Source: Parapedobacter luteus
Lineage (GTDB): Bacteria > Bacteroidota > Bacteroidia > Sphingobacteriales > Sphingobacteriaceae
Reading direction: 5' to 3'
DNA length: 64,000 nucleotides
Assembly: GCF_900168055.1 (NCBI RefSeq)
Contig: NZ_FUYS01000001.1
Location: forward strand, 682,001-746,000
The notes under the pieces are model-generated. The model was given only the letters and a program-made list of their open reading frames with translations, was not told the DNA's origin and made no database searches. Made by a program: the position numbers and the translations under genes. Every line of letters starts with the position of its first letter. Position 1 is the stretch's first letter. This document shows, piece by piece, positions 42,809-53,300 of this stretch.

Positions 42809-44188
42809 TTAGTACGCCAACACCAGCACCCAGTCGTTTCCACGGCCCCGCGTTGGCGGGGAAAATTTGACCACTCCGTTGGCTGCCACATGTCCGGCAT
42901 GTTCCTGATCGCCGGTGCGGGGATTATACCACGATGCATCGACCGCTTTGGTGCCACACAGACTGAGATCCAGCAGGGCGTCTAATCCGGTAGGGATATA
43001 CACCAGTGCAAAATCGGTTCCTCGTGCAGCGACAATCCAATCCGTTTCCGGCATATATTCATTTTTGATGAATTCAGGAAATGGGCGCATCTGGCTTGCT
43101 GGTCGCGATGACAGCAGCTTGCGGGCATGGATGATGTCCCATGCGCCGGCTAAGTCCAAATCGTCATGCCAAAAACTCCTTGCCAACCCTATGGGCTCTT
43201 TGGTCTGGTCCCGCATCTGCCAGATGGAATGGCATCCATAGGTGTAGCCGAAGCCCCCCGATAGCATCGACCAATAGAGCGTTTGCCGGACATCAGCGTC
43301 GTCAAACCAACCGAAGACGTCGGGCGCCCAGCTCACGGGATGGTTTTCGTACCGGGGTTCGCCGTCCATGATGGGTTTAGTGGGGGTACGATGGTAGCCC
43401 GGTAAAAAGAGCCGTTTATAAATGGCAAATGACCGTTGCCCATGCCCGGTTTGGACCATGTTGAAGTCGAGCCAATCGCGCTCGTGAAACCATTCGGCAG
43501 AGCTCCGTTCGCCCTGCGGGTGAAAAGTCATCAGGTGCGCATCATCCACCGACTTGATGCCGCGAGCCATAGCGTCCCAAATCTCGAAATTTTTTCCGCC
43601 ACCGGATCGGTCGCCACCGATGATCCAGATGATATTGGGATACGTCTTGTAACGTTCGCCAAGGAATTTCCCATATGCAAAAGCGTTTTCCTTCGTAAAA
43701 ATCTCCGGGCCTACACCCCATTGTTTATCCACTTTATCGCCCCATGTAGGTAGCATGCCGATAAATAGGCCCTTTTCCTGAGCTTTTTGAACCACCCAGT
43801 CCACATGAGCAAAATAAGGTTCATTGGGAAGCAGCGGGTTGTTGTCCTTGAGTGGTGTATCGCCCGCCGGCGTGGGTTTGCCGAGGCCATCCAATTCGGC
43901 CAATACGACAGCCTGGATCACGGTAAACCCCTTTTCCCTTCGATTTTCAAGGTATTTTTCTGTGTTTTTTTGATCCAACCGGTGGAATAGCTCCCATGCC
44001 GTATCTCCGAAATACAAGAAGGGTGTACCATCTTCAAAGGCAATATGCCGTTTTGACGTATCCACGATGAGCTTTCCATGACTGAAATCGACGGAAGGCC
44101 CCGTCCATGTGACTTCCTGCGCACACAAGTGCTGTTTAGATAAGCAGCACAGCAATAGCGAAACAAAAAATAAACAGTTGGTCTTCAT
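42809..44188 (-). CDS. DUF4038 glycoside hydrolase (apiosidase-like, GH140-type)
   Basis: A 459-residue exported protein; signal peptide to about KQHLCAQEV. A DUF4038 TIM-barrel domain (about 30-360) includes GTPFLYFGDTAWELFHRLDQ, YPNIIWIIGGDRSGGGKNFE and DGEPRYENHPVSW, with candidate acids Asp in IIGGDRSGG and Glu in MDGEPRYE. A C-terminal beta-sandwich follows (about 375-459). The DUF4038 family includes GH140 apiosidases, acting on apiose in rhamnogalacturonan II. Other specificities occur. Its start overlaps the stop of the PQQ enzyme gene downstream by four bases (ATGA). Confidence 0.85.
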   Translation of the reverse strand: MKTNCLFFVSLLLCCLSKQHLCAQEVTWTGPSVDFSHGKLIVDTSKRHIAFEDGTPFLYFGDTAWELFHRLDQKNTEKYLENRREKGFTVIQAVVLAELDGLGKPTPAGDTPLKDNNPLLPNEPYFAHVDWVVQKAQEKGLFIGMLPTWGDKVDKQWGVGPEIFTKENAFAYGKFLGERYKTYPNIIWIIGGDRSGGGKNFEIWDAMARGIKSVDDAHLMTFHPQGERSSAEWFHERDWLDFNMVQTGHGQRSFAIYKRLFLPGYHRTPTKPIMDGEPRYENHPVSWAPDVFGWFDDADVRQTLYWSMLSGGFGYTYGCHSIWQMRDQTKEPIGLARSFWHDDLDLAGAWDIIHARKLLSSRPASQMRPFPEFIKNEYMPETDWIVAARGTDFALVYIPTGLDALLDLSLCGTKAVDASWYNPRTGDQEHAGHVAANGVVKFSPPTRGRGNDWVLVLAY

Positions 44189-46329
44189 TTTTTTAGCGTT
44201 TGATAATCAGGTAATGTATAAGCGACGTAAGCATCGCCCTTCGGTGTCCCCAGTTTCGTTCCACCGGCCGCAATGACGATGTATTGCTTTCCGTTTACGG
44301 TATACGTGCTGGGCGTTGCAAAGCCCGCAGCGGGAAGGCTATCTTCCCAGAGCAGTTTTCCGTTCGTTTTATTAAATGCCCTGAACATACCATCCTTCGT
44401 GGCGGCGATAAACAACAATCCGCCAGCAGTGACCACCGGCCCGCCGTAGTTTTCGGTTCCCGTTGGTGAGTGGCCTTGGGCGGTGAGTTCCTTGAATTCG
44501 CCCAACGGCTGCTGCCACAACTGTTCGCCCGTATTCAGGTCAATGGCCGTCAGCGTCCCCCAAGGTGGGGCTATCGCAGGATAACCACGGTTGTCCAAAA
44601 ACTTATGATATCCGTCAAACCGGTAGGGCGATTTCGTCTGCAACGTGTTGGCGACGGTTGCAGTCTCCTGTGCTTCCGTTTTCTCGGTGCCAAGCAAAAA
44701 ATCAATGATCGCTTGTTTATCCGCCGTATTCAGATGGCCAAATCCCGGCATCATGCCCTTCCCATTCGTCACGATTCTTTCAAGTTCCGGGCGCCGAAAG
44801 GATTTCCGTACCTCCACCAATGCCGGGTATCCGCTGGTCGGATGGCCTTTTAAATCCACGCCGTGGCAGCTTGCACAATGTTTATTAAACAGCATGTTTC
44901 CTGCTGTGAGTCCCGCCGATTCGTTGTCCGTCCCTTGGGGCGACAAGCTGAATAGCCAGGCCATTTCATTCGCATTGACATACATGATGCCCTTGTCGTC
45001 TACTGCCGCGCCACCCCATTCCGCCCCCCCATCAGCGCCTGGAAACAAAATCGTTTGCTTGCCCACCGCCAAAGGCTGAAACACGCCCTTGCTGGCCGCA
45101 TGATAGGCGGTCAGCAGTTCCGTACGATTTTCAGCCAGCTCGCTGATGTCCTTTTCAGTGAGTTGTTGCCGGGCAAAAGGCTTGGGCAGGGTAGGGATGG
45201 GCTGGGTGGGCCAGGCCGCCTCGCCGGGCACATCAGAAGCAGGAAAAGCTTGCTCTTCAATCGGGAATAAGGGCGTCCCGGATACGCGATCAAACACAAA
45301 CACGTGGCCGGACTTCGTCACTTGTGCTACGGCATCGATTTTTTTGCCCTGCCGGTTCAGAGTCACGAGGTTCGGCGGAGCAGGCAGGTCCCTGTCCCAG
45401 ATGTCGTGGTGGACAAACTGGTAATGCCAGATGAGCTTGCCTGTACGTACATCGAGCGCCAGCAGGCAGTTGGCATACAGGTTTTGGCCGTGCCGCCTGC
45501 CGCCATAAAAATCGAATGCCGGTGATCCGGTAGGTGCATAAAGGATACCGCGTTTGCGATCTATCGCCATGCCCGCCCAACTGTTTGCTCCGCCGATGAT
45601 TTCGTGCGCCGCACCGTCGTGCCAAGTCTCATACCCCGGTTCACCCGGTTGGGGAATCGTGTGGAACACCCACACCAATTTGCCGGTTTTTACGTTAAAG
45701 GCCTGGATGTGCCCCGGTGCGGCGCCGTCTCCTTCGCCCACCCGTATAGGCATCACGATCAAGTCTTCGTACAGTGTCCCCGGTGTGGTGGAGCCCACAA
45801 ATTTATCTTTTGCCGTCGGTCCGAGGCCAGCCTTCAGGCTTACACGTCCGGCTTCGCCAAATGTCTCGATGACTGTACCAGTACGTGCATCCAGCGCCGT
45901 CAGCCACTCGCCATACGAAAACAGAATCCGTTTATCGTTGCCCGATTCCCAATAGGTGACACCCCGGTTCACGTTACCGGAAAAACGGGCACTGGATGTA
46001 TCGGTCCATAGTTCGCGTCCCGTGGCCGCATCGAGCGCAAAAACGAAGTTTGATGCGGTCACACCGTATAGCACATCGTCTACAATGATGGGATTACATT
46101 GCACTTGCCCTGAATCGCGCGTATGGTATACCCATGCCACCTGCAAGTTGGCTACGTTTGACGTGTCGATTTGGCTGAGCGTGGAATAATGATTTCGGTC
46201 TGGGCCACCAAGGTATTCGCGCCATGTCGTTTCGGTGGCAGGCGAATGCCCGCATCCCATCACAAACAGCTGGCAGATGCCCACTATCGGAGCCAGGAAA
46301 GGAACTGCAAGTTTTCCAAATTTTAACAT
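44185..46329 (-). CDS. PQQ-dependent dehydrogenase with inserted cytochrome c domain (lipoprotein)
   Basis: A 714-residue quinoprotein. Signal peptide with LFVMGC (likely lipobox), then PQQ propeller blades (GGPDRNHYSTLSQIDTSNVA, VNRGVTYWESGNDKR, AGMAIDRKRGILYAPTGSPA, WHYQFVHHDIWDRDLPAPP). A single haem c domain is inserted near 475-560 (CASCH at about 485, MMPGFGHL with a Met ligand), followed by last blades (LWQQPLGEF, GGPVVTAGGLLFIAATKDGM). It oxidises an aldose or alcohol in the periplasm and passes electrons through the haem. ATG 46329 overlaps the previous stop as TAATG and is preferred over 46353. Confidence 0.92.
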   Translation of the reverse strand: MLKFGKLAVPFLAPIVGICQLFVMGCGHSPATETTWREYLGGPDRNHYSTLSQIDTSNVANLQVAWVYHTRDSGQVQCNPIIVDDVLYGVTASNFVFALDAATGRELWTDTSSARFSGNVNRGVTYWESGNDKRILFSYGEWLTALDARTGTVIETFGEAGRVSLKAGLGPTAKDKFVGSTTPGTLYEDLIVMPIRVGEGDGAAPGHIQAFNVKTGKLVWVFHTIPQPGEPGYETWHDGAAHEIIGGANSWAGMAIDRKRGILYAPTGSPAFDFYGGRRHGQNLYANCLLALDVRTGKLIWHYQFVHHDIWDRDLPAPPNLVTLNRQGKKIDAVAQVTKSGHVFVFDRVSGTPLFPIEEQAFPASDVPGEAAWPTQPIPTLPKPFARQQLTEKDISELAENRTELLTAYHAASKGVFQPLAVGKQTILFPGADGGAEWGGAAVDDKGIMYVNANEMAWLFSLSPQGTDNESAGLTAGNMLFNKHCASCHGVDLKGHPTSGYPALVEVRKSFRRPELERIVTNGKGMMPGFGHLNTADKQAIIDFLLGTEKTEAQETATVANTLQTKSPYRFDGYHKFLDNRGYPAIAPPWGTLTAIDLNTGEQLWQQPLGEFKELTAQGHSPTGTENYGGPVVTAGGLLFIAATKDGMFRAFNKTNGKLLWEDSLPAAGFATPSTYTVNGKQYIVIAAGGTKLGTPKGDAYVAYTLPDYQTLKK

Positions 46330-48548
46330 TACATTTCGGGTTGTATATTCCAAATGGTTAACGAATCGACATTAATCGGCCCTACCTCGCAGAATGGCCT
46401 GAAGGTGATTGCCCGGCAATCGCCGCTAAGCACGCCCGTGCAAGACTGTCCATTGACAAATACCTCTATCAATGAACCATCAATGAGCACGCGCATGGAT
46501 ACCGAACGGCCATCCTGAGGCAAAAACGCGGGGGCACTCCCCAGTTCGGGATAGTCTATCGGCATTTTTATGCCTCCTTTCACGCCAAAGCGGTTTGACG
46601 TCAGATTCAAAAAAACCGACGCTGTGTCTCCCGGACGTGTACCTGAGGTCACGTAAAATCCGAAAATCCCCCGTTGACCGCCCGGCACCTCGATCAAGAT
46701 ATCGGCCCTTCCGTCTTTCAATGTTACGAATTTTTGTTGGACAGCCGAATCCAGCTGAAAATTAACTGTTTTGCTGTGGAGTTTCCGTAATTTTTCAAGC
46801 TCAGGGATCGGCGTTTGTGTCAATCGCCGTTCGGTGAATTCCAGTACCCGTGGGGTGACATGAGTGCCTGACCAACGGATGCCATCTACCTCACCCGAGG
46901 CATAAAGCTGCAGTGCGTGGATGATGCGGCGTTCGCCTCCTTGCGGTCCGCAGGAGTCTACCATCAATGGGTTAAAACAGTGAAACGGATTGAGGTAATC
47001 GAGCAACATGCCTTCGGGATCGTCGGGTATAAACGCCGCCGAATCCTTATCAAACTCGCCCACCCAATAACGTGCCGGCCGGGTACCCAACATCAATACG
47101 TATTTGTCGCCGAAAGGCAATAGATAGGGATATTCGGCGAAGCCCCATTGTTGTTGGTTGTCTTTCGGGTTGCGGTGTTTATGCGCGCTGAACAGCGTTC
47201 CGCGGGTCTCCCACTGCATGAGGTCTTTTGACATAAGCAGGACGATATCATCGCCTAAGCTATCGGCTGAACGTCCCCAATGTTGGCGCGTGGTGAGCGC
47301 GTAATAGCGATCGCCGTCTTTCCACACGTGGCCATCGTGATGTTCCATATCATCCATCACGAGCCTCTTATTGCCGAAAGACGTCAGGCCGTCATCGCTT
47401 TCCGCCATCACGCCATATTTCCCCGACTGGCCCAGGGCCGTATAGAACATTTTGGGTTGCCGGTGGTCCTCCAGCCACAGGTTGCCCAGCCAGATTCCAT
47501 ATGTATCCAACGGACTGTCCGGCCAAAGTGCTATCGGATAATCTTCCCAATGCAGCAGGTCATCACTTACGTAATGTGCCAGTGGCGTATATGCCAATAG
47601 CGATATCATATTCCGATAGCTGAATAGGTGGTATTTGCCACCATGATACACCGCCCCCGCGGGGTCCAGGATGGCATCCATGGGTGCCGTGAGATGAAAC
47701 GACGGCCTTCGCGGATCACGGGCCATATAGTGCCGCATCGCTTTTCCGATCGCGCGCACCCCTTCCACATCACCTGCGCGGGATTGGTCAAAAAACGCAT
47801 CGTATTGCTCGTACATCACGCTGGCCGGGTCTTGCACGTCTTTGATGCCCCGGGTATGGCAAAGGCCGGCTACAGCCTGATCATCCAGTAGGTAATCCCA
47901 ATATGCCATATAGCGTATATGGCCGGTAAACCGCCTTTCGAAGAGAAAGTCCTGCACACCCTTCGGGAAATTTCCGACCGGTGGGTCCGTCGCCTTCCAT
48001 GCCCCGATAAGTACCGCCCCGGGCGCCTGCGGATGAATCGATCCATGTAGTTGCTTGGCCAGCAAGCGCGCGCCATCGACCACTACCTCCAGCTGCCGGT
48101 CCGCATAGTTGATCACCAGCTGATGCCATTGCCCCAGCGCCAACTTTCCAACGGGTATTTCGCGGAATAAGCTGCCTTTTTCGTCCACCGTACTTACCAT
48201 CACTACCAAGGTACGGTCGTCGGTGATGGCCATGGATAGGCTGGGGGTCCAAAAAATCCCCCCCGCCTGTGTGGGTTTTACTTCCAGGGCAATTGTGCCA
48301 GCTACTGGCAGGCGGCTGCCGAACCGGCGATGTGCTACCTCCAGGTAACCCTGGCCGGTAAATGATGCACCTTCGTGGTCGTCAAAGCTGATGCCATTGC
48401 CGACCAACCTGTCCCATGCCCGCTCTTCCGTATGCAGGTGGGTCAATACACACCGGTAAGTAGCTCCGGCCAGTATGTCGGCTGTGGTGTTGCCTGCCAG
48501 CACGCACGCAGGACAACACACCAACCAAAAAATAAGCCACGCCCTCAC
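46329..48548 (-). CDS. GH32-like glycoside hydrolase with N-terminal LamG-type domain
   Basis: A 739-residue exported protein; short signal peptide (to about VLAGN). A laminin-G/concanavalin-like domain (about 45-240) precedes a five-bladed GH32/GH-J propeller (about 275-560) and a C-terminal beta-sandwich (about 590-735; IDGSLIEVFVNGQ). The catalytic triad is recognisable in changed motifs: Asp295 in LDPAG (for NDPNG), Asp405 in HHDGHVW (for RDP) and Glu472 in AEYPYL (for ECPDL). It may cleave beta-fructofuranosides or another furanoside. The start is GTG 48548, one base after the SusD stop. Confidence 0.85.
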   Translation of the reverse strand: MRAWLIFWLVCCPACVLAGNTTADILAGATYRCVLTHLHTEERAWDRLVGNGISFDDHEGASFTGQGYLEVAHRRFGSRLPVAGTIALEVKPTQAGGIFWTPSLSMAITDDRTLVVMVSTVDEKGSLFREIPVGKLALGQWHQLVINYADRQLEVVVDGARLLAKQLHGSIHPQAPGAVLIGAWKATDPPVGNFPKGVQDFLFERRFTGHIRYMAYWDYLLDDQAVAGLCHTRGIKDVQDPASVMYEQYDAFFDQSRAGDVEGVRAIGKAMRHYMARDPRRPSFHLTAPMDAILDPAGAVYHGGKYHLFSYRNMISLLAYTPLAHYVSDDLLHWEDYPIALWPDSPLDTYGIWLGNLWLEDHRQPKMFYTALGQSGKYGVMAESDDGLTSFGNKRLVMDDMEHHDGHVWKDGDRYYALTTRQHWGRSADSLGDDIVLLMSKDLMQWETRGTLFSAHKHRNPKDNQQQWGFAEYPYLLPFGDKYVLMLGTRPARYWVGEFDKDSAAFIPDDPEGMLLDYLNPFHCFNPLMVDSCGPQGGERRIIHALQLYASGEVDGIRWSGTHVTPRVLEFTERRLTQTPIPELEKLRKLHSKTVNFQLDSAVQQKFVTLKDGRADILIEVPGGQRGIFGFYVTSGTRPGDTASVFLNLTSNRFGVKGGIKMPIDYPELGSAPAFLPQDGRSVSMRVLIDGSLIEVFVNGQSCTGVLSGDCRAITFRPFCEVGPINVDSLTIWNIQPEM

Positions 48549-48549
48549 C

Positions 48550-50322
48550 TTAATATCCCGGATTTTGGGTCAGCGTCGGTATTCCACCGATCGAACTATT
48601 GATGATTTCCGTCTGTGGCACCGGGAGATATTCACTCTTTCCCCGTGTAAACGAGGCACCATTAAGATACGTCCGCTTTTCTTTTTCCGTTAGGAAATAG
48701 CTGTTCAACACCTGATCGGCGACCTCCCAACGGACGAGGTCGTAAAACCGGTGGCCTTCCATGGCCAATTCCAGCCGCCGTTCAAACCGGATGGCTTGCA
48801 TGGCGTAATCTTTCGAAGGCCAGGAAGCCGTATAAGGTTCAATATGATAGTTGGCCGCTGGAGCGTCCGTGTCCGCGCCATTGTCATCTAATTTTTTGAC
48901 GTAGCAACCATTCTTGGCGCGGTTCCGAACCTGGTTTACGTAGGCGCGCGCCTTTTCCAAATCGCCCAGCTCCGCTTCGCACTCCGCGGCCCACAGCAAT
49001 ACATCAGCAAAGCGGATGACCGTATAGTTGTTGGCATTCGGACCACCAGCCCATCCCGTGGTGGTAGATTGCGTACCTTGTTCTTCTTTCCGGTAGACAC
49101 GTTTTTTAGGCGAATACGGCCCGCCATCGCCAGCAGGGTTTACCCAGGTCTCACCGCCATGAGGACCCCAGTCGAGGTAGGCGATACCCCTTCTTCCCAC
49201 GGTATGATCCAGCCGTGGGTCCAGAGGCGTCTCTCCATCAGGTTCGAAGGGTTCGGAAGACCGGATGCCCTCGTCGTTCTTCAGGTCGCTGTCGTTAAAC
49301 GAATCAAACAAGGGAAGGCCGTCAGCTGAAGTTTTAAAGGCATTTACCAAGTTTTGCGATGGTTGGAAGAACCCGCAGCATTGACCTGGCCCCACCAACG
49401 GAAAATTCAGGTGTTCGCCGTAGTTCGCGTTCAACGGCCCACCGCTGCCATCGTTTACCGACATCTGTACAGCAAATACAGACTCTTTGGAGTTTTTGGT
49501 TGCGATGTTGAAATTATCGTAATAACAGTCATTCAGGCCATATTTCAAGCCTCCGGAGGTGACACCGTTGGCAATGATGTCGTCAAGTAGCGTTTTTGCT
49601 TCCACAAACTTCTGCTGAAAAAGGTAGCACTTGGCCAGGAAAGCCTTAGCTGCCCAGGCGTTTGCCCGGCCTACCTCCGCTTGCGTCACCGGCAGGTTGT
49701 CCGCCGCAAACTGCAGGTCGGCTTCAATGAATGGCCATGCTTCCTGATCATTTGGCACGCGCGTATCAAACACCGTTTCGTCGATAATCGGGACACGGTA
49801 GTAGATTTTCCGCAGTTCAAACAAGTAGTATCCCCGCAGGAAACGAGCCTCCGCCGTCTTGCTGCTTACAAAATCAGGGTCAAGACCTTCCGTGTTTGCG
49901 ATTGTTCGCAAGACCTCGTTGGATCTGGAAATGCCGTCATAGAGTGCAATCCACTTATCCGGCACAAAATTATTGGTAGGCAGAATGCTATTACGCTCGA
50001 ATGCGTTCATCTCCGGTAGATCGGATTGCGTAGATCCTTTATATGCATCGTCCGACGCAACATCGCCGATCAACCAGTTGGTCACTGCCGAGGCCCGACC
50101 CTCATTCCGACCTGTCCATCCATCGGTACTGGCACCCACGCCGTCGAGCAACGAGTATGCACCAATGAGCAGTTTGTCAATGCCTTCGGGATTTTGCATC
50201 TGCACCTGGCTTGCTGTTCCCAACGGCGGTGTGCTGAAAAATTTTTCCGAACAAGCTGTGAATAATACCGCGATGATAATTCCCTTTCCGACGCGGCCGA
50301 TAATGTTTATGCTGTGTTTCAT
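48550..50322 (-). CDS. SusD/RagB family glycan-binding lipoprotein (locus A)
   Basis: A 590-residue surface lipoprotein: lipobox VLFTAC-SEK (Cys24), then a SusD_N-like region (about 25-250; NEVLRTIANTEGL, FLRGYYLFELRKIY) and the SusD C-terminal domain (about 300-590; NNYTVIRFADVLLWAAECEAELGD, FERRLELAMEGHRFYDLVRW). TPR-like helices are visible. It caps the SusC channel and binds sugar at the cell surface. It follows SusC by 20 nt and ends in the usual LTQNPGY. Ligand inferred from the hydrolases downstream. Confidence 0.94.
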   Translation of the reverse strand: MKHSINIIGRVGKGIIIAVLFTACSEKFFSTPPLGTASQVQMQNPEGIDKLLIGAYSLLDGVGASTDGWTGRNEGRASAVTNWLIGDVASDDAYKGSTQSDLPEMNAFERNSILPTNNFVPDKWIALYDGISRSNEVLRTIANTEGLDPDFVSSKTAEARFLRGYYLFELRKIYYRVPIIDETVFDTRVPNDQEAWPFIEADLQFAADNLPVTQAEVGRANAWAAKAFLAKCYLFQQKFVEAKTLLDDIIANGVTSGGLKYGLNDCYYDNFNIATKNSKESVFAVQMSVNDGSGGPLNANYGEHLNFPLVGPGQCCGFFQPSQNLVNAFKTSADGLPLFDSFNDSDLKNDEGIRSSEPFEPDGETPLDPRLDHTVGRRGIAYLDWGPHGGETWVNPAGDGGPYSPKKRVYRKEEQGTQSTTTGWAGGPNANNYTVIRFADVLLWAAECEAELGDLEKARAYVNQVRNRAKNGCYVKKLDDNGADTDAPAANYHIEPYTASWPSKDYAMQAIRFERRLELAMEGHRFYDLVRWEVADQVLNSYFLTEKEKRTYLNGASFTRGKSEYLPVPQTEIINSSIGGIPTLTQNPGY

Positions 50323-50342
50323 CGTTTCGTAGAATCTTGTGT

Positions 50343-53300
50343 TTAAAAACCGACAGTTAGCCCTAGGTTAAAGGATTGAGCGAGTGGATATATCCCCCTG
50401 TCCACGCCAATATCACGGTCCGCACCGGCACCGTATTGCGACAGGTTGACTTCCGGATCCAAGCCGTTATAATTCGTCAATGTGAAGAAGTTGGTGGCCT
50501 GTACGTAGACGCGCAATTGCTGCATATTCAACCGGCTAGACCACCGAGAAGGAAATGTATAGCCTATCATCACATTTTTCCCACGCAGGTATGACCCATC
50601 TTCTATGAAGTAGGTAGATGCCTGTGACTCAAAACCCGTAGCAATTGAGTTTGTCTTCGGTAGGGTTGCATTGGGGTTTTCAGGACTCCAGCTGTCCAAC
50701 ATCCGGACACTCCGGTTGCCGGTAAGGTTCTGAAAATCTGTCCACCACTTTTGGTAATTGTAAATGTCATTGCCTTGTACACCCTGTATAAACACGGATA
50801 AGTCAAATGATTTGTAGCTCACACTGAGGTTCAAGCCATAGGTAAAGTCGGGATGCGGGTTGCCAATAAACGATTCATCGTTTGCATCGATGACACCGTT
50901 TTGATCGATATCACGAAACTTGAACCGTCCTGGTTGGTTGTACAGTGCCCGGTCGCCGCCCTGCGTCGCATGCGCGTCAGCCTCCTCTTGTGTCTGGAAG
51001 ATGCCATCAATGGTATACCCATAGAAGGCTGAAATGGGTTGGCCTACTGCGGTACGGGTGAAAGGAGCTTGCCTAGTGGAAAATCCCGGAATGAAGGTTT
51101 CCGAGCCCCCATATAGTTCAGTGACCCGGTTGCGGTATACCGACCAGTTGAGTCCCACGTCATATCGCCAGTTGCTGTTTTGTGATCTGTTGCGGTAGTT
51201 GAGGGCGATATCCAGGCCTTTGTTTTGAATACCGCCAATATTTACGGCAGGCCTGCGATTCTGGCCGTCGGTAGCCGGGCTCGGTATCACCAGCAGCAGA
51301 TCGGAAGATTTCCGGTTATAGGCGTCCACCGTTACGGCAAATTTACCGTTAAAAACGCTCAGGTCTACACCCAGGTTGGTCATGGTTTGTGCCTCCCAAC
51401 GTGCATCGGGGTTGCCCTGTGCGCCAATATAGAAGCCGGGCACCAGTGCATTGTTCTGGCCATCGATGGAATAGGATGACGTATGCAGGTTTGTCGCATA
51501 GGTAGTAAACTGATTGTAGCTATCAATCTCTTGGTTGCCGGTTTGTCCCCAGCCACCCCTAAGTTTCAGCTCATCGATAAATGTTACCCTTTCCAGGAAT
51601 GGTTCTTCACTGAGTCTCCAGCCGACACTGAAAGCGGGGAACGTACCCCATCGGTTGGCCGTCGAAAAGCGGGAGGATGCATCCCGCCGGATGGTCGCCG
51701 ATACCAGGTATTTTTCATCAAGGTTATAATCCGCTTTGCCAAAGTAGGAGAACAGGCGGGAGTCCGACCCGCCACCCGTGGCATTTAGCAGGGTTGTTCC
51801 CGCGTTGAGGTAGCGGTAGTTGATATCTTCAAAGGCAAAGTCTGCTTTTTCTGTGATGGTATTTCTGAATCTGCTCTTCACGGCCTCTGTGCCGGCCAGT
51901 ACGTCCAGGCGATGCCGATTGCCGAACGTCTTCTGATAACCCACGGTATTGGTCCACACCACATTCGTCGTGTAGCTGTTGGTCACACTCAACTGGGCCT
52001 GTTGTGGTAGCAGGAAAGATTCAGGCGCGGCGGGCGAAAAGTTGGAGAAATTAAAGTTCGCGTAGTCGATGCCCAAACTGGTTTTTAGCGTCAGTCCATA
52101 GCCCAACTTCGCCTCAGCAAACGCATTCCCGAATAACCGGGCATTGTATGCGTGATTATCCTTATTGCGGTATTGCCTGGTATAAGGATGATCTGCCCAG
52201 GCCCGGCCGCCCGCAAAATTACCCCCTACGTCGTACACCGGCATGAATGGTGCCATTTGGTAAGCCAATGCCGGACTGTTTTCCGCGCGGATGATGGTAG
52301 ACACATTGTCGGTATACGCAAACTGCAGGTTTTCGCCTATGGTGAGGACGTCCATGATGTTGAACGTCGTGTTTGCCCTTACTGAATAGCGTTTAAAATT
52401 GGTATGCTTGAAAATCCCCTCTTGGTCATAGTATCCGCCCGTAATGGCGTAGGTGTTTTTATTGCTGCCGCCAGACACGCTGAGGTTGTGGCTTTGTATG
52501 TGTCCGAGCTGGGTGACCACGTCCCACCAATCGGTTCCCGCTTTGTTTGTTTTAGCAAACATAAATTTCGTGGTACCGAATCCCGGTGCGGTTGGGTCAT
52601 TTGTGTAGTTTTCAAGCGCAACACGGGGATCTCCCTCCATGGCACCACCCTGCAGCAGGAGGTAATCCGGTATGACTGGGTTGGGGCCGCTGCCAAATGT
52701 AGCGTCGGCCGGGTTTCCGGTCGTTGGATCCACATTGCCGATATTGCGGTAGTTTTCCCACGTCAAATCGGCAAATTGTTGTGGTGAAAGCATTTCTGGG
52801 CCGCTTGATGGCCGCTGGACGCCGTAGAAGGACTCGACAGTCAGCCTGGACCTGCCTTCCTTTCCTTTTTTAGTCGTGATAATGACCACGCCATTGCTCG
52901 CCCGAGCCCCATAAATGGACGCCGACGATGCATCTTTCAAGATTTGCATGGATTCGATATCGTTCGGGTTGATTTGGTTCAATCCACCTTGTGTAGGCAC
53001 GCCATCGATGATATACAACGGATCGTTACCACCGGTAATCGAACCCACGCCCCGGATGCGTACCATCACATTGCCACCGGGGGTACCATCATTTCCTACC
53101 GTCACGCCGGCTACCCGGCCCTGCAATTGTTGGGCAAAATTGTTAGCGGGAACTTGCTTCAGTTCATCTACCGCCACTACGGCGACAGCGCCGGTGATGC
53201 TCGCCTTCTTTTGGGTGGTGTATCCTACCACCACCACCTCATCCAGATCGCTCACCGTGGCTTCCATCGTTACATTTACGACCCGTTGATTGGTTAAGGT

